From: Dyadobacter sp. 50-39
GTDB taxonomy: Bacteria; Bacteroidota; Bacteroidia; Cytophagales; Spirosomataceae
Direction: 5' to 3'
DNA length: 64,000 nt
Assembly: GCA_001898145.1 (NCBI GenBank)
Contig: MKSR01000012.1
Location: forward strand, 490,953-554,952
The notes under the pieces are model-generated. The model saw nothing but the letters and a program-made list of their open reading frames with translations, was not told the DNA's origin and searched no databases. How positions within the stretch are numbered: position 1 is the first letter of the stretch; the number at the start of each line of letters is the position of its first letter. The translations under genes and the position numbers were made by a program. Positions 43,208-51,362 of this stretch are shown here, in pieces.

Positions 43208-43242
43208 GCAATGATTGAAAGTGCTTACTTTGCACGGTTTTG

Positions 43243-43314
43243 TGACCCATAGGGGAATCGAACCCCTGTTTCAACCGTGAAAGGGTCGTGTCCTAACCGC
43301 TAGACGAATGGGCC
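43243..43314 (-). tRNA. tRNA-Glu (anticodon TTC)
   Basis: The minus strand gives a 72-base cloverleaf. The acceptor arms GGCCCAT and ATGGGTC pair (with one G-T pair at the second position), followed by discriminator A. The anticodon loop CTTTCAC carries TTC. The T loop GGTTCGATTCC is normal. The 3' CCA is not encoded. A clear terminator follows at 43179-43207. Confidence 0.95.
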
Positions 43315-43529
43315 GACTGGTCTCCTACTTCGTGCGTTTTTTCAACACTTTCTTTCACTTTTCGTTTCCCTGTTCCGAAAACGTGGTGCAAAGATGCAGG
43401 GTTGAATTCTAAAAAGCAACACCCAGGCAAAAATAAAAATCAATTAATTTTTAGTTAACTCATTTTCAATAACATTTAACACAAACTTTTTTTATCACTT
43501 CGGCCGTCGCTGTAATTCGGGTAACTTTC

Positions 43530-43537
43530 TAACTTTG
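43530..43537 (+). promoter_or_regulatory. Candidate -7 element of the M14 peptidase gene
   Basis: TAACTTTG matches TAnnTTTG and lies 29 bases upstream of the ATG at 43567. No TTG is present 17-23 bases upstream, so the match is partial. Confidence 0.35.
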
Positions 43538-43566
43538 GGTTTAGCTACTTACGCCGTTCGCTTCCT

Positions 43567-46053
43567 ATGACCAGACTGATCCGCTTTTTTTTCTTTCTGC
43601 TTTCCTTTCAGACCGCCCTGGCGCAAAATCAGACGCCGGATCAGTTTCTCGGATTTCCACTCGGCTCCCGGTTTGCGTACCACCACCTCATTTTGGATTA
43701 TTTCAAATCCATCCAGTCGCAGAATACCGACCGGATGAAGCTGCTCCGCTATGGAACTACGAGCGAAGGGCGTCCGCTGATGCTTGCTTTCGTTTCATCG
43801 GCCGAGAATATCGCGAAACTCGAAACGATCCGGACGAATCACCTGAAAAGCATCGGCCTGCTGCCCGGAAAAGCAGATGCCGCCGTGCCGCCGATCGTGT
43901 GGCTGAGTTACAATGTGCATGGCAACGAGGCGGTGTCGGCAAACACGAGTATGAAGGTGATTTACGAGCTGCTCAACAAGGATAATACGCTTACGCAGGA
44001 TTTTCTCCAAAACATGGTGATCCTGGTAGATCCATGCATTAACCCGGACGGTTATGAACGTTACACGCAGTGGTATAACCGCGTCCAGAACGCTACGCCG
44101 GATGCGACCCCATTTGCACAGGAACATGAAGAGCCATGGCCCGGCGGGCGTTTCAACCACTACCTTTTCGACCTCAACCGTGACTGGGCCTGGCAAACCC
44201 AGAAAGAAACGCAGGAGCGCATCGCATTATACAACCAATGGATGCCGCATTTTCACGCCGATTTTCACGAAATGGGCCCTTCGCGGAGTTACTACTTCCC
44301 GCCGGCCGCAAAGCCTTACAACAAGGACGTAACGGCCTGGCAAAGGCAGTTCAACGAGTTGGTTGGCGAGTATTGCCGCAAATATTTTGATAAAAACAAC
44401 TGGGCATACTTCACGCGGAACGATTACGACCTGTTTTACCCCAGCTACGGCGACACCTGGCCCACGGCGAATGGCGCGATTGGCGTTACGTACGAGCAAG
44501 GGGGAGGCGGACGTGCCGGCCTCGCGCTGGAACGCGCGAATGAGCACGACACGCTTACGCTCGACAACCGCATTGCCCACCACTACGCCACCAGCCTGGC
44601 TACGTTGGAGGCTGTGATGTCGCAAAAAGAAAAGGTGGTCACGGAGTTCATCAGGTTCCATCAGGATGCGGCCAATGCCCCGGCAGGAAACTTTAAAACC
44701 TATGTGATCAAAGCAGGCGGCAGCGAAAATGTGCGCTCGTTCACCAATTGGCTCGACAGGCAGGGTTTCAGCTACGGCCCGGCAGGAAAATCGCTCTCGA
44801 CCAAGGGTACCGAGCTTACAACTTCTGCGGAGCAATCCTTTAAAATCGACCACGACGATCTGCTGATCAGCGCCTATCAGCCCAAATCCAACTTGCTGCG
44901 CATTCTGTTTGATCCAAAACCGGTACTGGAAGATTCGGTCACTTATGACGTGACGAGTTGGGGCCTGGCTTATATTTTTGGCTTGAAGGCTTATGGCCTG
45001 AAAGAAAAACTGACACCCGTCGCCAGCCGGGCATCCGCCGTTGAAAATACCGTTGCTGCGACACCTCCCTATGCTTACCTCGCAACCTGGTCCAATGCCG
45101 GGGATGCCGCTTTCCTGGCCGGACTTTTGAAAAACGGTGTGCTGGTAAAAACTTCCAACACGCCATTTGAAATGGATAAAACGAGTTACCCGGCAGGAAC
45201 GCTGATTATTACCCGCAAAGGCAATGAAAGCATTTCGTTCGATAAGCAGGTCGTTGCACTGGCTAACAAACATCTGGTGAAGCTGACGCCCGTCAAAACC
45301 GGCTTCGTAAGCACAGGACCTGATTTTGGAAATGATAATGTAGTCGCCATCAAAGCGCCCAAAGTGGTGGCACTCGCGGGCGAAGGCATTTCAGCCACCG
45401 CATTTGGTGCCGTATGGCATTATTTCGAACAGCAGATCAAATACCCTGTGACGATCGTCAATGCAGCTAAACTGGCTACCCTTCCCTGGAACGAAATTGA
45501 CGTTTTGATCCTTCCCGATGGCCGATACGGAGATTTGATTTCAGATAAACAGCTGGAAGCAATGCAAAGCTGGATCAAAAACGGCGGAAAGCTCATTGCC
45601 ATGGAGCACGCCACCGATGCATTTACCAATAAACCGGGTTTTGGACTGACTAAAAAATACTCCGAGAAGAGACGGGACGACGACACTTTCAAAAAGTACG
45701 GAGAGCAGCAGCGCGAGGATGCGAGTGACACTTCCCCCGGCAGCATGTTTCAGATCACCATGGATCGCACCCATCCGCTCGCATTCGGCTGCGGCGATGC
45801 CTATTTTACCATCGTGCGCGACGCCTACGAGCGGGATTACCTCAAAGACGGCTGGAATGTGGGCTATTTGAAGGAAGATAATTACAAGGCCGGATTTGTG
45901 GGAAACAAAATGGCGGGAAAATTGAAAAACACCCTGCTAATCGGCGCACAGGAAATGGGCCGCGGGCAGGTAATCTATCTCATGGACGATCCGGTTTTCC
46001 GTGCGATGCTGGAAAAAGGCAAGGTGCTGTTTGGAAATGCGGTGTTTAGGTAA
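43567..46053 (+). CDS. Secreted M14 family zinc carboxypeptidase
   Basis: 828 residues with a signal peptide (MTRLIRFFFFLLSFQTALAQ). The zinc-binding HxxE is HGNE (His118-Glu121) in WLSYNVHGNEAV. The third ligand His and substrate-binding residues lie in FDLNRDWAWQ and HADFHEMGPSRSYYFPP. The catalytic Glu is in GVTYEQGGGGRAG. The last 400 residues form additional domains, including a glutamine-amidotransferase-like fold (IDVLILPDGRYGDLISDKQLEAM). Such large M14 proteins in Bacteroidota are thought to degrade peptides outside the cell. The specific substrate is unknown. Confidence 0.88.
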   Translation: MTRLIRFFFFLLSFQTALAQNQTPDQFLGFPLGSRFAYHHLILDYFKSIQSQNTDRMKLLRYGTTSEGRPLMLAFVSSAENIAKLETIRTNHLKSIGLLPGKADAAVPPIVWLSYNVHGNEAVSANTSMKVIYELLNKDNTLTQDFLQNMVILVDPCINPDGYERYTQWYNRVQNATPDATPFAQEHEEPWPGGRFNHYLFDLNRDWAWQTQKETQERIALYNQWMPHFHADFHEMGPSRSYYFPPAAKPYNKDVTAWQRQFNELVGEYCRKYFDKNNWAYFTRNDYDLFYPSYGDTWPTANGAIGVTYEQGGGGRAGLALERANEHDTLTLDNRIAHHYATSLATLEAVMSQKEKVVTEFIRFHQDAANAPAGNFKTYVIKAGGSENVRSFTNWLDRQGFSYGPAGKSLSTKGTELTTSAEQSFKIDHDDLLISAYQPKSNLLRILFDPKPVLEDSVTYDVTSWGLAYIFGLKAYGLKEKLTPVASRASAVENTVAATPPYAYLATWSNAGDAAFLAGLLKNGVLVKTSNTPFEMDKTSYPAGTLIITRKGNESISFDKQVVALANKHLVKLTPVKTGFVSTGPDFGNDNVVAIKAPKVVALAGEGISATAFGAVWHYFEQQIKYPVTIVNAAKLATLPWNEIDVLILPDGRYGDLISDKQLEAMQSWIKNGGKLIAMEHATDAFTNKPGFGLTKKYSEKRRDDDTFKKYGEQQREDASDTSPGSMFQITMDRTHPLAFGCGDAYFTIVRDAYERDYLKDGWNVGYLKEDNYKAGFVGNKMAGKLKNTLLIGAQEMGRGQVIYLMDDPVFRAMLEKGKVLFGNAVFR

Positions 46054-46056
46054 TGC

Positions 46057-46191
46057 GTGAATGATTGAATATGTGAATGATTGAATGGAAATAGTCCGGA
46101 ATTGTTTGATTAAATATTCTAAACAATACCTGATCACATCTGACAATACTTGACTATTTATTCAGTCATTCAATCATTCGGTCATTCAAAA
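46057..46191. repeat. Inverted array of imperfect 8-base repeats between convergent genes
   Basis: The left half carries GAATGATT-like octamers, including a 14-base unit repeated at 46057-46070 and 46073-46086. The right half (about 46160-46191) has four successive octamers of the form ATTCxxTC/ATTCAAAA. The two halves are inverted: a perfect 13-base pair of arms at 46075-46087 and 46167-46179 can form a long hairpin. The array sits exactly in the gap between the M14 gene and the convergent aroQ gene. It may act as a bidirectional terminator or be one copy of a dispersed intergenic repeat. Confidence 0.6.
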
Positions 46192-46608
46192 CTAAAGAAA
46201 GTACCGCACCGCCAACTCGTATCCCCTCAGCCCCAATCCCGCAATAATGCCCTTGCAGCGCGAAGTAAGATAGCTGTGGTGCCGGAATGACTCCCGGGCA
46301 TGTATATTGGAGATATGAACCTCCACAGCCGGTGTCGTGACGGACGATAATGCATCGGCCAGCGCCACGGAAGTATGGGTATAACCACCCGCATTGATCA
46401 CGATACCGTCGAATGAAAAGCCCGTTTCGTGGATTTTGTCGATCAGCGCCCCTTCATGGTTTGACTGGAAGTAATGCAGTTCCACGTCCGGGAAAAGCCC
46501 TTTCAGTGTTTCGAAATAATCTTCGAAAGATTGATTTCCGTACACACCGGGTTCTCTTTTGCCCAAAAGATTCAGGTTCGGGCCGTTCAGGATCAATATC
46601 TTTTTCAT
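46192..46608 (-). CDS. aroQ: 3-dehydroquinate dehydratase, type II
   Basis: From the ATG at 46608 the protein has 138 residues beginning MKKILILNGPNLNLLGKREP, the standard start of the family; another ATG 6 codons upstream (46626) is possible. The catalytic Tyr23 lies in the flexible lid loop, ELHYFQSNHEG and INAGGYTHTSVAL follow, and EVHISNIHARE holds the catalytic and substrate-binding residues (His98, Ser100, Asn101). It catalyses the third step of the shikimate pathway as a dodecamer in the cytoplasm. Divergent from xerD with only 34 bases between start codons. Confidence 0.95.
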   Translation of the reverse strand: MKKILILNGPNLNLLGKREPGVYGNQSFEDYFETLKGLFPDVELHYFQSNHEGALIDKIHETGFSFDGIVINAGGYTHTSVALADALSSVTTPAVEVHISNIHARESFRHHSYLTSRCKGIIAGLGLRGYELAVRYFL

Positions 46609-46642
46609 TTGCTTTGTAGCATTCATTAATTCTTCCTTCGCT

Positions 46643-47539
46643 ATGTGGCAAAGCTACATCAAACATTTCAAAAATTACCTTCGCCTCGAACGCTCACTAT
46701 CCGGTAATTCGGTGGAAGCGTATGTGCGGGATGTGGAGAAACTGGAAGAATTTTTGGAGCTGAGCAAAATAGACCTTGCTCCGGCGCGTGTACAGGAGGA
46801 GCACCTCTCGGCATTCCTCAAATACGTGGCGGAACTCGGCCTCGCTGCGCACTCGCAGGCACGGATGCTTTCGGGTATCAAGTCGTTCTTTAAATACTTA
46901 TTGCTGGAAAACGAAATCTCGGAAGATCCTACGGAACTACTGGAATCCCCTCGCCTACCCCGTAAGCTGCCCGATGTGTTGTCCTACGAAGAGATCGAGA
47001 CCATGCTGAGCGCCATCGACCACTCCACCCCCGAGGGCACGCGAAACCGCGCGATTATGGAAGTTTTGTACAGCTCCGGGTTGCGCGTTTCGGAACTGAC
47101 CGACTTGCAGCTCACCAATTGCCATTTCGATATCGGATTCCTGCGCATTATCGGGAAAGGCGATAAAATGCGGCTCGTACCGATCGGCAAAGAAGCCATC
47201 AAATACACGCAGATCTACCTCGACCACGTGCGCGGCGACATTGCACCACAAAAAGGAAGTGAAGACATAGTGTTTCTCTCCCGTCGCGGCGGCCAGCTAT
47301 CGAGGGTCATGATTTTCCTGATGATCAAGGACACGGCCGAAAAAGCGGGTATCCACAAAAACGTCAGCCCCCATACGTTCCGGCATTCATTTGCAACCCA
47401 CCTCATTGAAGGCGGCGCAAGCCTGCGTGCGGTACAGGAAATGCTGGGGCACGAGTCCATTACTACCACGGAGATTTACACACACCTCGATCGGGACTAC
47501 CTCCGCCAGATCATCACCGAATTCCACCCGCGGAGCTGA
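46643..47539 (+). CDS. xerD: Site-specific tyrosine recombinase XerD
   Basis: The ATG at 46643 gives 298 residues; the open frame upstream overlaps aroQ and is not used. An N-terminal SAM-like core-binding domain (1-85) is followed by the catalytic domain with Arg148, Lys172, His244-x2-Arg247, His270 and nucleophile Tyr279 all in place. Full length and lack of neighbouring integrase cargo point to the housekeeping recombinase that resolves chromosome dimers at dif. XerC-type naming is the alternative. Confidence 0.92.
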   Translation: MWQSYIKHFKNYLRLERSLSGNSVEAYVRDVEKLEEFLELSKIDLAPARVQEEHLSAFLKYVAELGLAAHSQARMLSGIKSFFKYLLLENEISEDPTELLESPRLPRKLPDVLSYEEIETMLSAIDHSTPEGTRNRAIMEVLYSSGLRVSELTDLQLTNCHFDIGFLRIIGKGDKMRLVPIGKEAIKYTQIYLDHVRGDIAPQKGSEDIVFLSRRGGQLSRVMIFLMIKDTAEKAGIHKNVSPHTFRHSFATHLIEGGASLRAVQEMLGHESITTTEIYTHLDRDYLRQIITEFHPRS

Positions 47540-47542
47540 CTA

Positions 47543-47749
47543 CTACTCTTCCATTTCTTTCAGCAGCGAATCCAGTTTCAATGAATCCGCGTCGGGCGTA
47601 GCGCCCGGCAATGCTCTCTTCAGCTGCTTGGGCTTATTCCACGGCGCGGTGGTACGGCTCGACATATCGTAGGAAATGTAGGCAAACAAGGCTACGAATG
47701 CGATAAAAACGAAAATGAATATTTTCCTGTTACGATTTGGCTGTTCCAT
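47543..47749 (-). CDS. Small single-pass membrane protein
   Basis: 68 residues: a short basic N-terminus (MEQPNRNRK), one transmembrane helix (IFIFVFIAFVALFAYISYD) and a charged tail that ends in SLKLDSLLKEMEE. No family is recognised. It is taken as real because it fills the gap between xerD and sixA exactly, has a good ATG and follows the sixA stop by one base, suggesting co-transcription with sixA. Confidence 0.65.
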   Translation of the reverse strand: MEQPNRNRKIFIFVFIAFVALFAYISYDMSSRTTAPWNKPKQLKRALPGATPDADSLKLDSLLKEMEE

Positions 47750-47750
47750 T

Positions 47751-48260
47751 TTACTCCTCCTCTTCTCTCACCTGCTTGGGCGTCTTGTAAAGTAACAGGT
47801 CGCCTGTTTTTGCAGATATTTCCTCCCATTTCTGGTCTTTAAATTCGATAAATGCCGCACTCCCCTTCTTCATGGACCCGATGCTGGCGCCCGATAGGTA
47901 TTCGGCAAAATAGGTAATGTCCGGGTTGTGGCCGAACAGCATCAGCGTTGAATATTGCTCCGGCATGCTTGTCACAGCTTGCAGATACGCCCTCGGACCA
48001 CCGTCGTAGATGCCTGCTTGCGTTCGGATCGCGTCGACCGGCAGTTTATATTGTCCTGCGATAATTTCCGCGGTCTTGAAAGCGCGTGAAGCCGGGCTCG
48101 ACACGAACACATCGGGCTTCACCCCTTCCTGAACCAGCCATTTTCCCATTGCCAGCGACTCCGACAGCCCCTTACTATTCAGGTTTCTGTCGAAATCCTT
48201 GATTCTGAAACTCTGGTCTTCGGCGGTGGCATGCCGTACTAGAATGAGGGTCTTTTTCAT
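47751..48260 (-). CDS. sixA: Phosphohistidine phosphatase SixA-like
   Basis: From the ATG at 48260 the protein has 169 residues; the longer open frame lacks the conserved start. MKKTLILVRHATAED carries the RHxT-type phosphate pocket (Arg9-His10). FVSSPASRAFKTAEII and LMLFGHNPDITYFAEYL supply the second Arg and His of the histidine phosphatase superfamily. SixA in E. coli dephosphorylates histidine phosphocarrier domains. Here the protein substrate is unknown. It is followed by the small membrane protein gene. Confidence 0.85.
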   Translation of the reverse strand: MKKTLILVRHATAEDQSFRIKDFDRNLNSKGLSESLAMGKWLVQEGVKPDVFVSSPASRAFKTAEIIAGQYKLPVDAIRTQAGIYDGGPRAYLQAVTSMPEQYSTLMLFGHNPDITYFAEYLSGASIGSMKKGSAAFIEFKDQKWEEISAKTGDLLLYKTPKQVREEEE

Positions 48261-48275
48261 GAGCTGATTTTTTTC

Positions 48276-48283
48276 CAAAAGTA
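48276..48283 (-). promoter_or_regulatory. Candidate -7 element of the sixA gene
   Basis: The minus strand reads TACTTTTG, matching TAnnTTTG, 16 bases upstream of the ATG at 48260. No partner TTG is found at the right distance. Confidence 0.3.
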
Positions 48284-48407
48284 AATAATCTGCTTTTCTA
48301 AAACCGACGGTTCCGGTTGAAAAATTGGAACGGTTATTTTCAACCACTTAATGGCGATAAACTACCTTTTGACATTATTTCGTCCACAAAGCGCCACAAT
48401 TAATACG

Positions 48408-48415
48408 TAATTTTG
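48408..48415 (+). promoter_or_regulatory. Candidate -7 element of sppA
   Basis: TAATTTTG matches TAnnTTTG and lies 44 bases upstream of the sppA start. No TTG lies 17-23 bases further upstream. Confidence 0.3.
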
Positions 48416-48459
48416 TTCCTTGATCAACTTATAGAGAAGAAATCCATTAGCAATAGATT

Positions 48460-50226
48460 ATGTTACAGTTCCTTAAATATGTCCTCGCGACGTTCGTAGG
48501 CATCATCCTCTTTCTGTTCCTCTCCTTTTTCATCCTCGCAGGCATCGGTTCACTCTTCTCCTCAGACGAAAAAGTAGTACTCGACGATAAATCGGTGCTG
48601 AAACTGGATTTGAATCAGCCTATCCGGGAAGTAGGCGTTGATAATCCCTTCTCAGAATTCGGCTTACCATTTACCGGGGAAGAAACCGTTGTGGGTTTGA
48701 AGGACATTCTCGATGCATTAAAAAGCGCGCAAAAAGACGATAAGATCAAAGGCATTTACCTCAAAACGGAAGGCCCGGAAGCAGGATGGGCTACTTTGGA
48801 GGAGATCCGGCACCAACTGCTGGAATTTAAGAAATCAAAAAAGTTTATAGTAACCTACGGCGAAAGCTATTCTGAAAAAGGCTACTACATTGCGTCAGTG
48901 GCCGACAAAATCTACCTTAACCCCGCTGGCGGCATCGAATGGAACGGGTTATCGGCCGAATACAGCTTCTTCAAGGGTACTTTTGATAAACTTGAAATCA
49001 AGCCGCTCGTATTCCGTGTGGGCGAATTCAAAAGTGCTATCGAAATGTTCTCGCGCCAGGACATGAGCGAGGCCAGCAAAAAGCAATCCATCGAACTGAT
49101 CAGCGCGATCAATGACAACTTCCTGAAAAACATTTCGGCGTCCCGCAGCATTCCGGCAGACGTGCTGAAAAACCTCGCCGATTCACTTGCAGTTGAAAAC
49201 CCGAAATCTGCATTGAAATACAAATTCATTACCCATCTGGGTTACCAGGACGAGCTGGAAACGGCCTTAAAGAAAGAGTTGAAAGTAGCTACGGATAAAT
49301 CGATCTCCTTCGTAGGTGTAAAACGGTACCTGGAAGGCGCGAGCTCGGTGGATAAGGGTGATTTTAACAAAAGAGTGGCTGTGCTCGTGGCGGAAGGCGA
49401 AATTACCGGCGGCGACGGCGGCGACGACAATATCGGCTCCGAAAAATTTGTAAAAGAACTGAAAGAGATCCGTGAAAACGACAAAATCAAGGCAGTTGTG
49501 ATCCGCATTAACTCACCGGGCGGCAGCGCGCTGGCGTCGGATGTAATGTGGCGTGAGATCCAGATCACGGCTAAAAAGAAACCTGTGATTGCTTCCATGT
49601 CAGACGTAGCGGCCTCTGGCGGCTACTACATGGCCATGGGTTGCGATACCATTGTCGCACAGCCGAATACTATCACCGGTTCCATTGGTATTTTCGGCCT
49701 GATTTTCAATGTGACCGATTTCATGAACAACAAGCTGGGCATCACCTTCGACGGTGTAGGAACCAGTCCCCACGCCGATTGGCCGACAGCAACCCGGGAA
49801 ATGACGGAGTTCGAGAAGGCTATGATCCAGAAAAGTGTAAACGAAGGTTATGAAACATTCACCCGGAAAGCTGCCGAAGGCCGCAAAATGTCCGTCGAAA
49901 AACTAAAAAGCCTTGCGCAGGGACGTGTATGGTCGGGTGTGGAAGCGAAAGCAAACGGCCTTGTGGACGTACTGGGCGGTGTAGACGACGCCATTAAAAT
50001 TGCCGCAAAAGCTGCCAAACTGGGCGAAGGCGATTACCGTGTGCGTTATTATCCCGAAAAGAAGCGACCATTGGACGAAATGGTCGACAAATTACTCGGC
50101 GACAATGAGGAAAAAGCTACCAATAAAGCGCTCGGTGACCTGGCCCCTTATGCCAAAATGTACAAGAAATTGATGAATATGGGCGGAATGCAAACGCGCA
50201 TGCCATTCGAGCTGGTCATTCGCTAG
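48460..50226 (+). CDS. sppA: Signal peptide peptidase SppA, 67-kDa type
   Basis: 588 residues with an N-terminal membrane anchor (about 6-30). Two tandem ClpP-like domains are present. Lys191 in RVGEFKSAIEMF corresponds to the general-base Lys of E. coli SppA (in its N-terminal half), and Ser386 in SDVAASGGYYMA to the nucleophile in the C-terminal half. INSPGGSALASD precedes it. The enzyme degrades cleaved signal peptides in the inner membrane. The terminator at 50252-50277 follows. Confidence 0.93.
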   Translation: MLQFLKYVLATFVGIILFLFLSFFILAGIGSLFSSDEKVVLDDKSVLKLDLNQPIREVGVDNPFSEFGLPFTGEETVVGLKDILDALKSAQKDDKIKGIYLKTEGPEAGWATLEEIRHQLLEFKKSKKFIVTYGESYSEKGYYIASVADKIYLNPAGGIEWNGLSAEYSFFKGTFDKLEIKPLVFRVGEFKSAIEMFSRQDMSEASKKQSIELISAINDNFLKNISASRSIPADVLKNLADSLAVENPKSALKYKFITHLGYQDELETALKKELKVATDKSISFVGVKRYLEGASSVDKGDFNKRVAVLVAEGEITGGDGGDDNIGSEKFVKELKEIRENDKIKAVVIRINSPGGSALASDVMWREIQITAKKKPVIASMSDVAASGGYYMAMGCDTIVAQPNTITGSIGIFGLIFNVTDFMNNKLGITFDGVGTSPHADWPTATREMTEFEKAMIQKSVNEGYETFTRKAAEGRKMSVEKLKSLAQGRVWSGVEAKANGLVDVLGGVDDAIKIAAKAAKLGEGDYRVRYYPEKKRPLDEMVDKLLGDNEEKATNKALGDLAPYAKMYKKLMNMGGMQTRMPFELVIR

Positions 50227-50251
50227 TATTTCCCTACCTGGATATTAAGAG

Positions 50252-50277
50252 GCCCGTGATCACCGCGGGCTTTTTTT
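50252..50277 (+). terminator. Intrinsic terminator of sppA
   Basis: A GC-rich hairpin with 5-base arms (50252-50256 and 50266-50270), possibly extended by internal pairing, is followed directly by seven T. It lies 26 bases after the sppA stop and overlaps the stop codon of the convergent YihY-family gene. Confidence 0.7.
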
Positions 50278-51199
50278 AGTCTGTTATTTCCACTCCCGTC
50301 TTTTTGTCGAGCTCCTGCCGCACGATGAGCACGGCGTGTTTATTAGGTGCAATGGCCACACCATCTAGTCGTGCGTAGACTTTGGTGAACTCAGCTCCGA
50401 AGTAAAGGATGATCGACGAATAGTAGATCCAGGTAAGCAGGATTACAATCGAGGCGGAGGTACCGTATGCCGCACCGAGATCAGACTGCCCGAGGTAAAA
50501 ACTGATGACAAATTTCCCGATCAGGAACAAAACAGCCGTGAATGCGGCGCCTACGAGACATTCTTTCCACCGCAGCTCGCCATCGGGCAGCACTTTGAAT
50601 ATCACCGTAAACAATGCGGTAATGATCGATAGCACCAATGCCAGATTGACGATGTAGAATACCACCACCGAAGCTTCGGAAAACAGCGATTCCAGGCGAC
50701 TGCTCAGCAGATCTACCAAGGCACTCGCACCCAGCGAAACGACCAGGAGGAATCCGAGCGTGAGAATCAGGGAAAAAGATACGAGCCTGTTTCTCAGGTA
50801 TTGCAGCCAGCCTTTTTTGGGTTTCGATTTAATAGCCCATATAAAATTGATCGAATCCTGCATTTCGGCAAACACCCCGGTTGCACCGATCAGCAATGTA
50901 CCTATTCCGATCGCCGCAGCCATTCCCGATTTATTGGACAGCTCGGCGTTTTTAAGAATTTCCTGCAACTGAGATGCCGCAGACGCCCCTACCAGCCCGC
51001 TGATCTGACCAAACAGCTCTCCCTGAATGGCATCACGGCCGAAAAATATGCTGAAAATCGATATAATGACTAGCAGCATCGGCGCCAGTGAAAATATCGT
51101 GTAGTACGACAAAGCCGCAGCCAGTTTCATGCCATTATCGTTGATAAACTCATTGAAACTGTCTTTCAGTAAAGACCAGAGGAGTTTGAGACGTTTCAT
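50276..51199 (-). CDS. YihY/virulence factor BrkB family membrane protein
   Basis: From the ATG at 51199 the protein has 307 residues. The start KRLKLLWSLLKDSFNEFINDNGMKLAAALSYYTIFSLAPMLL is diagnostic of the YihY family (the A-A-L-S-Y-Y/F motif). About six transmembrane helices follow. The family was once called ribonuclease BN by error; its members are inner-membrane proteins of uncertain, possibly transport, function. It is downstream of the nucleoside transporter but separated from it by a strong terminator. Confidence 0.9.
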   Translation of the reverse strand: MKRLKLLWSLLKDSFNEFINDNGMKLAAALSYYTIFSLAPMLLVIISIFSIFFGRDAIQGELFGQISGLVGASAASQLQEILKNAELSNKSGMAAAIGIGTLLIGATGVFAEMQDSINFIWAIKSKPKKGWLQYLRNRLVSFSLILTLGFLLVVSLGASALVDLLSSRLESLFSEASVVVFYIVNLALVLSIITALFTVIFKVLPDGELRWKECLVGAAFTAVLFLIGKFVISFYLGQSDLGAAYGTSASIVILLTWIYYSSIILYFGAEFTKVYARLDGVAIAPNKHAVLIVRQELDKKTGVEITD

Positions 51200-51294
51200 A
51201 GTATAATATGTTGATACGGTTTTTCGATTGTTGACAGCTGTGTCCGTAAAAACATTTATGCCAATCGGGCGAATTACCGGCAAATGAAATCCCT

Positions 51295-51335
51295 TAAAGA
51301 CAAAAAGAGCAGCCGATGTGCTCTTTTTGTCTTTA
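51295..51335 (-). terminator. Strong terminator downstream of the nucleoside transporter gene
   Basis: Perfect 17-base arms (51295-51311 and 51319-51335) enclose a 7-base loop. The stem is A-rich on one side and T-rich on the other. It lies 28 bases beyond the stop of the minus-strand transporter gene and ahead of the YihY gene, so the two are probably separate transcripts. Confidence 0.85.
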
Positions 51336-51362
51336 CTCTAAAATGTTATGTAGTCCTGTTTT

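Noticed and set aside
43008-43214. 68-codon plus-strand frame upstream of tRNA-Glu
   Set aside because: It runs through the tRNA terminator hairpin and has no protein character.
46057-46191. Possible CRISPR-like array
   Set aside because: Repeats are only 8 bases, without spacers of uniform length, and no cas genes are near.
46559-46642. Longer N-terminus for XerD
   Set aside because: The extension overlaps aroQ on the other strand and is absent from the family; the ATG at 46643 gives the standard length.
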